Below are positions 61,445 through 64,000 of a stretch of 64,000 bases of DNA, piece by piece. Source of the DNA: an uncultured Bacillota bacterium (GTDB lineage: Bacteria; Bacillota; Clostridia; Christensenellales; Borkfalkiaceae); contig CASFTB010000003.1 in the NCBI GenBank assembly GCA_949297575.1, positions 1-64,000 of the forward strand, given 5' to 3'. Position numbers and translations under genes: made by a program. The notes beneath the pieces were generated by a model. It saw nothing but the letters and a program-made list of their open reading frames with translations. It had not been told where the DNA came from and made no database searches. Position 1 is the first letter of the stretch. Each line of letters opens with the position of its first letter.

Positions 61445-61819
61445 ATGCACGGAGAAGGACGCGCGGCAACGGAGATCGGCAAAAGCATCTGCGTATCGGC
61501 GGTGATCACCCTCGCGGCGGTGCTGCTGTTTGCCCTGTTCGTAAAGGTATTTTCTCTCGGGCAGTCCGTCATCCTGCCCTTCAACCAGGTCATCAAATCG
61601 GTGTCCGTCTTTGCGGGCTGTTTTCTGTGTATCCGCGGCGCGCGCCCCGTCTGGAAGGGCATGGCGAGCGGCGCGGGCACGGCGGTCCTCACCTATTTTC
61701 TCTTTGCGGCGATCGCCGGGGAGATCTCTTTCGGGTGGGGCACCGTCCTCGACTTCGCGTTCGGCGCGGCGGCAGGAGGTATCAGCGGCGCGATCGCCGC
61801 GCTCGTCCGCAAAAAATGA
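61445..61819 (+). CDS. TIGR04086-type four-helix membrane protein
   Basis: 124 residues with four hydrophobic helices (about 14-36, 44-62, 70-92 and 97-118). The size, helix count and place between yajC and the SCIFF peptide gene match the TIGR04086 family found in Clostridia. The function of that family is unknown. Its start sits after the hairpin at 61400-61444. Confidence 0.83.
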   Translation: MHGEGRAATEIGKSICVSAVITLAAVLLFALFVKVFSLGQSVILPFNQVIKSVSVFAGCFLCIRGARPVWKGMASGAGTAVLTYFLFAAIAGEISFGWGTVLDFAFGAAAGGISGAIAALVRKK

Positions 61820-61865
61820 CGGCCGCGCCGCCCGCGCGAGTTTTGTGCGCGGCGGAAAAAAACGC

Positions 61866-61894
61866 TTGCAATTTTTTCTCCTTTGTATTATAAT
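61866..61894 (+). promoter_or_regulatory. Promoter of scfA
   Basis: TTGCAA, a 17-base spacer and TATAAT, 29 bases before the scfA start. AAAGGAG lies before the ATG. Confidence 0.85.
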
Positions 61895-61923
61895 AGAAAA
61901 AAAGCGACAAAGGAGATTTGTTT

Positions 61924-62085
61924 ATGAATAAGATCAAAACGATCGCCCGCCCCGCAGAGCGCAAGGTCACGGGCTGCGGCGAATGCAGAAGCACCTGCCA
62001 GTCTGCCTGCAAGACGAGCTGCACCGTCGGCAACCAGTCCTGCGAGAGAATCACAAGAGAGAACGATCCCGAAAAGGGCAACTGA
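61924..62085 (+). CDS. scfA: SCIFF ranthipeptide precursor
   Basis: 53 residues, too short for most gene tracks. It has six cysteines at 18, 21, 25, 29, 33 and 40, in the pattern CGECRSTCQSACKTSCTVGN then QSC. This is the six-cysteines-in-forty-five (SCIFF) consensus. The precursor is modified by the radical SAM enzyme encoded next to it, which links cysteine sulfurs to other residues as thioethers. The biological role is unsettled; quorum and metabolic functions have been proposed. An attenuator hairpin after the gene would keep precursor levels above those of the enzyme. Confidence 0.95.
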   Translation: MNKIKTIARPAERKVTGCGECRSTCQSACKTSCTVGNQSCERITRENDPEKGN

Positions 62086-62096
62086 AAAAACTGACT

Positions 62097-62123
62097 TTAA
62101 GGGGCAGGTTTCCTGCTCCTTAA
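62097..62123 (+). terminator. Partial terminator between scfA and scfB
   Basis: A 12-bp stem TTAAGGGGCAGG / CCTGCTCCTTAA with one G-U, loop TTT, followed by a short TTTA. Readthrough to scfB is expected, as no other promoter is visible. Confidence 0.7.
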
Positions 62124-62175
62124 TTTATGCGGCGCGCGGCCCTGCTCGTGCGCTTTTGTGCGGAGATAGTTTGAC

Positions 62176-63507
62176 ATGGTACACGTTTTTGATCACAAGG
62201 GACGGTGGTATATCTTCGATTCGGGCAGTGCCTCGCTGCACGAATGCGACGAAAAGGGCGCGCTCCTGCTGCGCGAAAGGTTGGGGGAGAAGGCGGATAC
62301 TTCCTCCGTGACGGCGGAGGAGCGCCGCGCGTATGAGGAAGATTTTGCCGAATTGGAGCGGCAGGGGCTGCTCTTCAAAGAGGAGGTGCGCGTCGCGCCT
62401 CCCAAGTCGAACGAGGTCAAGGCGCTCTGCCTGCACATCTGTCACGACTGCAACCTGCGCTGTCGCTATTGCTTTGCGGACGAGGGTGCCTATCACGCAA
62501 AACGCGAGTTCATGAGCTTCGAAACGGCGAAGGCGGCCATCGACTTCCTCATCGCCAATTCGGGAGACAGGAAGGTCTTGGAAACGGACTTTTTCGGCGG
62601 CGAACCGCTCATGAATTTCGACGTCGTGAAGAGGACGGTGCTCTACGCCAAAGAGGAGGCGGCAAAGCGCGGCAAAAAGTTCCTCTTCACCCTCACCACG
62701 AACGGCCTGCTTTTGACCGGCGAAATTGCGGATTTCCTCAACAGAGAGATGGAGAACGTCGTCCTTTCGCTGGACGGCCGCAAGGAAGTGCACGACGCCG
62801 TGCGCAGGACGGCGAACGGGAAGGGTAGCTTCGATCTGGTCATCGAAAACCTCAAAAACTTCGTCAAGATCCGCGGAGACAAGCATTATTACGTGCGCGG
62901 CACCTTCACGGCGAAGAACCTCGATTTCGGCAACGATGTGCTCTTCCTCGCGGACAGCGGCTTCGACAGCATCTCCATGGAGCCCGTCGTCACCGATATC
63001 CCCGACCTCGCCATCACCGAAAAGGATCTGCCCGCCATCTGCCGCGAGTATGACAGGCTGTGCGACGAATTCCTTGCCCGCGAAGCGGCGGGGAAGGGCT
63101 TCAATTTCTTCCATTTCAACGTCGACCTCGAGGGCGGGCCCTGCCTGTCCAAGCGCGTCTCCGCCTGCGGCGCGGGCAACGAGTATTTCTCCGTCGTGCC
63201 GAACGGAGACATCTACCCCTGCCATCAGTTTGCGGGGGATGCCGGCTTCCGGATGGGGAACGTCTTTGAGGGGAAGCTGAACGAGGACATCCGCTCCAAA
63301 TTCCGCGATTCCTGCCTGTTCACGCGCAAAAAGTGCGATGGCTGCTTCGCGAAATATATCTGCAGCGGCGGCTGCAGTGCCAACAACTATCATTTCAACG
63401 GTGACATCGACGACCCGTACGAGGTCACCTGCGAGATGATGAAAAAGCGCATCGAGGACGGCATGCACATCCTCGCCGAGCGCAAGCGCAGGGCGGAGCG
63501 GGGCTGA
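62176..63507 (+). CDS. scfB: Radical SAM thioether maturase of SCIFF
   Basis: 443 residues. Residues 1-75 look like a peptide-recognition (RRE-type) domain. The radical SAM cluster motif is CHDCNLRCRYCF, in which C92, C96 and C99 form CxxxCxxC (a fourth cysteine, C89, lies upstream). The SPASM region holds auxiliary iron-sulfur cysteines: ACGAGNEYFSVVPNGDIYPCH, CLFTRKKCDGCFAKYICSGGCS. The enzyme builds sulfur-to-carbon links in the scfA peptide. It is the partner of scfA directly upstream, with the small attenuator between them. Confidence 0.95.
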   Translation: MVHVFDHKGRWYIFDSGSASLHECDEKGALLLRERLGEKADTSSVTAEERRAYEEDFAELERQGLLFKEEVRVAPPKSNEVKALCLHICHDCNLRCRYCFADEGAYHAKREFMSFETAKAAIDFLIANSGDRKVLETDFFGGEPLMNFDVVKRTVLYAKEEAAKRGKKFLFTLTTNGLLLTGEIADFLNREMENVVLSLDGRKEVHDAVRRTANGKGSFDLVIENLKNFVKIRGDKHYYVRGTFTAKNLDFGNDVLFLADSGFDSISMEPVVTDIPDLAITEKDLPAICREYDRLCDEFLAREAAGKGFNFFHFNVDLEGGPCLSKRVSACGAGNEYFSVVPNGDIYPCHQFAGDAGFRMGNVFEGKLNEDIRSKFRDSCLFTRKKCDGCFAKYICSGGCSANNYHFNGDIDDPYEVTCEMMKKRIEDGMHILAERKRRAERG

Positions 63508-63526
63508 ACCCGCAAAGAGGCGCCAT

Positions 63527-64000
63527 ATGCAGATCAAAAAGGGAAAGGGAGTTTTTATCCACAAAGCGGCGTACGTCGCGGGAGACGTCACCCTCGGAGA
63601 GGGCGCCAACGTCTGGTGCGGCGCCTGCATCCGCGGGGACATCGCGCCCGTCGTCATCGGCGCGAACAGCAACGTGCAGGACAACGCGACCATCCACGTC
63701 GGCTTCGGTGCTCCCGCCGTTCTCGGCGATAACGTCACCGTCGGGCACAACGCCGTCGTGCACGGGGCGCGGATCGGCAACAACGTCCTGATCGGGATGG
63801 GGGCGATCGTCCTCGACGGCGCAAAGATCGGCGACGGCTGTATCATCGGCGCGGGGACGCTCATCCCGGGGAAAAAGGAGATCCCTGCGGGCAGCCTCGT
63901 ATTCGGGAACCCGTACCGCATCGTGCGGACGCTGACCGACGAAGAGCGCGCCGGCATCGCCGCGAACGCGGAGGGATACGTCCGCCTCGCCGGGGAGTAC
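63527..64000 (+). CDS. Gamma-carbonic-anhydrase-like hexapeptide protein (cut by the window end)
   Basis: 158 residues are visible from ATG at 63527, and the frame runs open to the last base, so the stop lies outside. It is a left-handed beta-helix of hexapeptide repeats (VTLGEG, ANVWCG, PVVIGA). Metal-type histidines lie in TIHVG and VGHNAVVHG, spaced as in the gamma-carbonic-anhydrase/PaaY/YrdA group. Activity as an anhydrase cannot be assumed. It begins 19 bases after scfB, possibly co-transcribed. Confidence 0.85.
   Translation, partial: MQIKKGKGVFIHKAAYVAGDVTLGEGANVWCGACIRGDIAPVVIGANSNVQDNATIHVGFGAPAVLGDNVTVGHNAVVHGARIGNNVLIGMGAIVLDGAKIGDGCIIGAGTLIPGKKEIPAGSLVFGNPYRIVRTLTDEERAGIAANAEGYVRLAGEY

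Overview
The window looks like a chromosomal stretch of an uncultured, GC-rich gut Clostridia-type Firmicute (Christensenellales-like is a guess). Pointers are the SCIFF precursor/maturase pair beside yajC and a TIGR04086-type membrane gene, Gram-positive purine-rich ribosome-binding sites, sigma-A promoters with 17-18 bp spacers, a separate glnS, RNase J plus RNase R, MetA of the acetyl-CoA type, and a bile-salt-hydrolase-like amidase. Coding is dense and on both strands. I see no rRNA, tRNA, IS element or CRISPR array.

Left part (1-14.2 kb): two tail-to-tail paralogous membrane regulators separated by a long near-perfect inverted repeat; a TetR-glycosyltransferase operon divergent from a lipid kinase; a choloylglycine-hydrolase-type amidase; glyQS; a PAP2 phosphatase; fhs; glnS; a zinc-ribbon membrane protein; a CvpA-like protein; rubrerythrin; and two tiny overlapping genes. 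14.3-28.1 kb: pfk, ppx-ppk, a small XRE regulator, gpmI, secG, rnr, a GNAT gene, smpB, metY-metA and a membrane protein, ending at the tmRNA gene ssrA. SmpB and its RNA partner are therefore 3 kb apart.

28.5-32.3 kb is a distinct accessory segment directly after ssrA. It holds two cassettes on the minus strand with the same plan: a sigma-A promoter, a roughly 145-nt structured leader RNA, an intrinsic terminator, lipoprotein or membrane-protein genes, and a near-identical terminator hairpin at the far end. The two leaders have the same long outer helix, a covarying inner helix, a covarying apical-loop/3'-segment pairing and a covarying antiterminator. This is the layout of a riboswitch-like attenuator, and I do not recognise the class. 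It is the most interesting signal in the window.

32.4-48 kb: an EndoQ-UvrD fusion with two clamp-binding motifs, an XRE membrane regulator, serC-serA, a coiled-coil protein of unknown role, RNase J, trmR-trhP (tRNA wobble uridine hydroxylation and methylation), dinB, a membrane protein and an amidohydrolase. 48.1-55 kb: a large fused MacB/FtsX-type ABC transporter divergent from a two-gene NatAB-like ABC exporter, then argH. 55.1-64 kb: ruvCAB-queA-(esterase)-tgt-yajC-TIGR04086-scfA-scfB and a gamma-carbonic-anhydrase-like gene cut by the window end. In this last block, recombination, queuosine synthesis, secretion and the SCIFF ranthipeptide sit in a conserved clostridial order.
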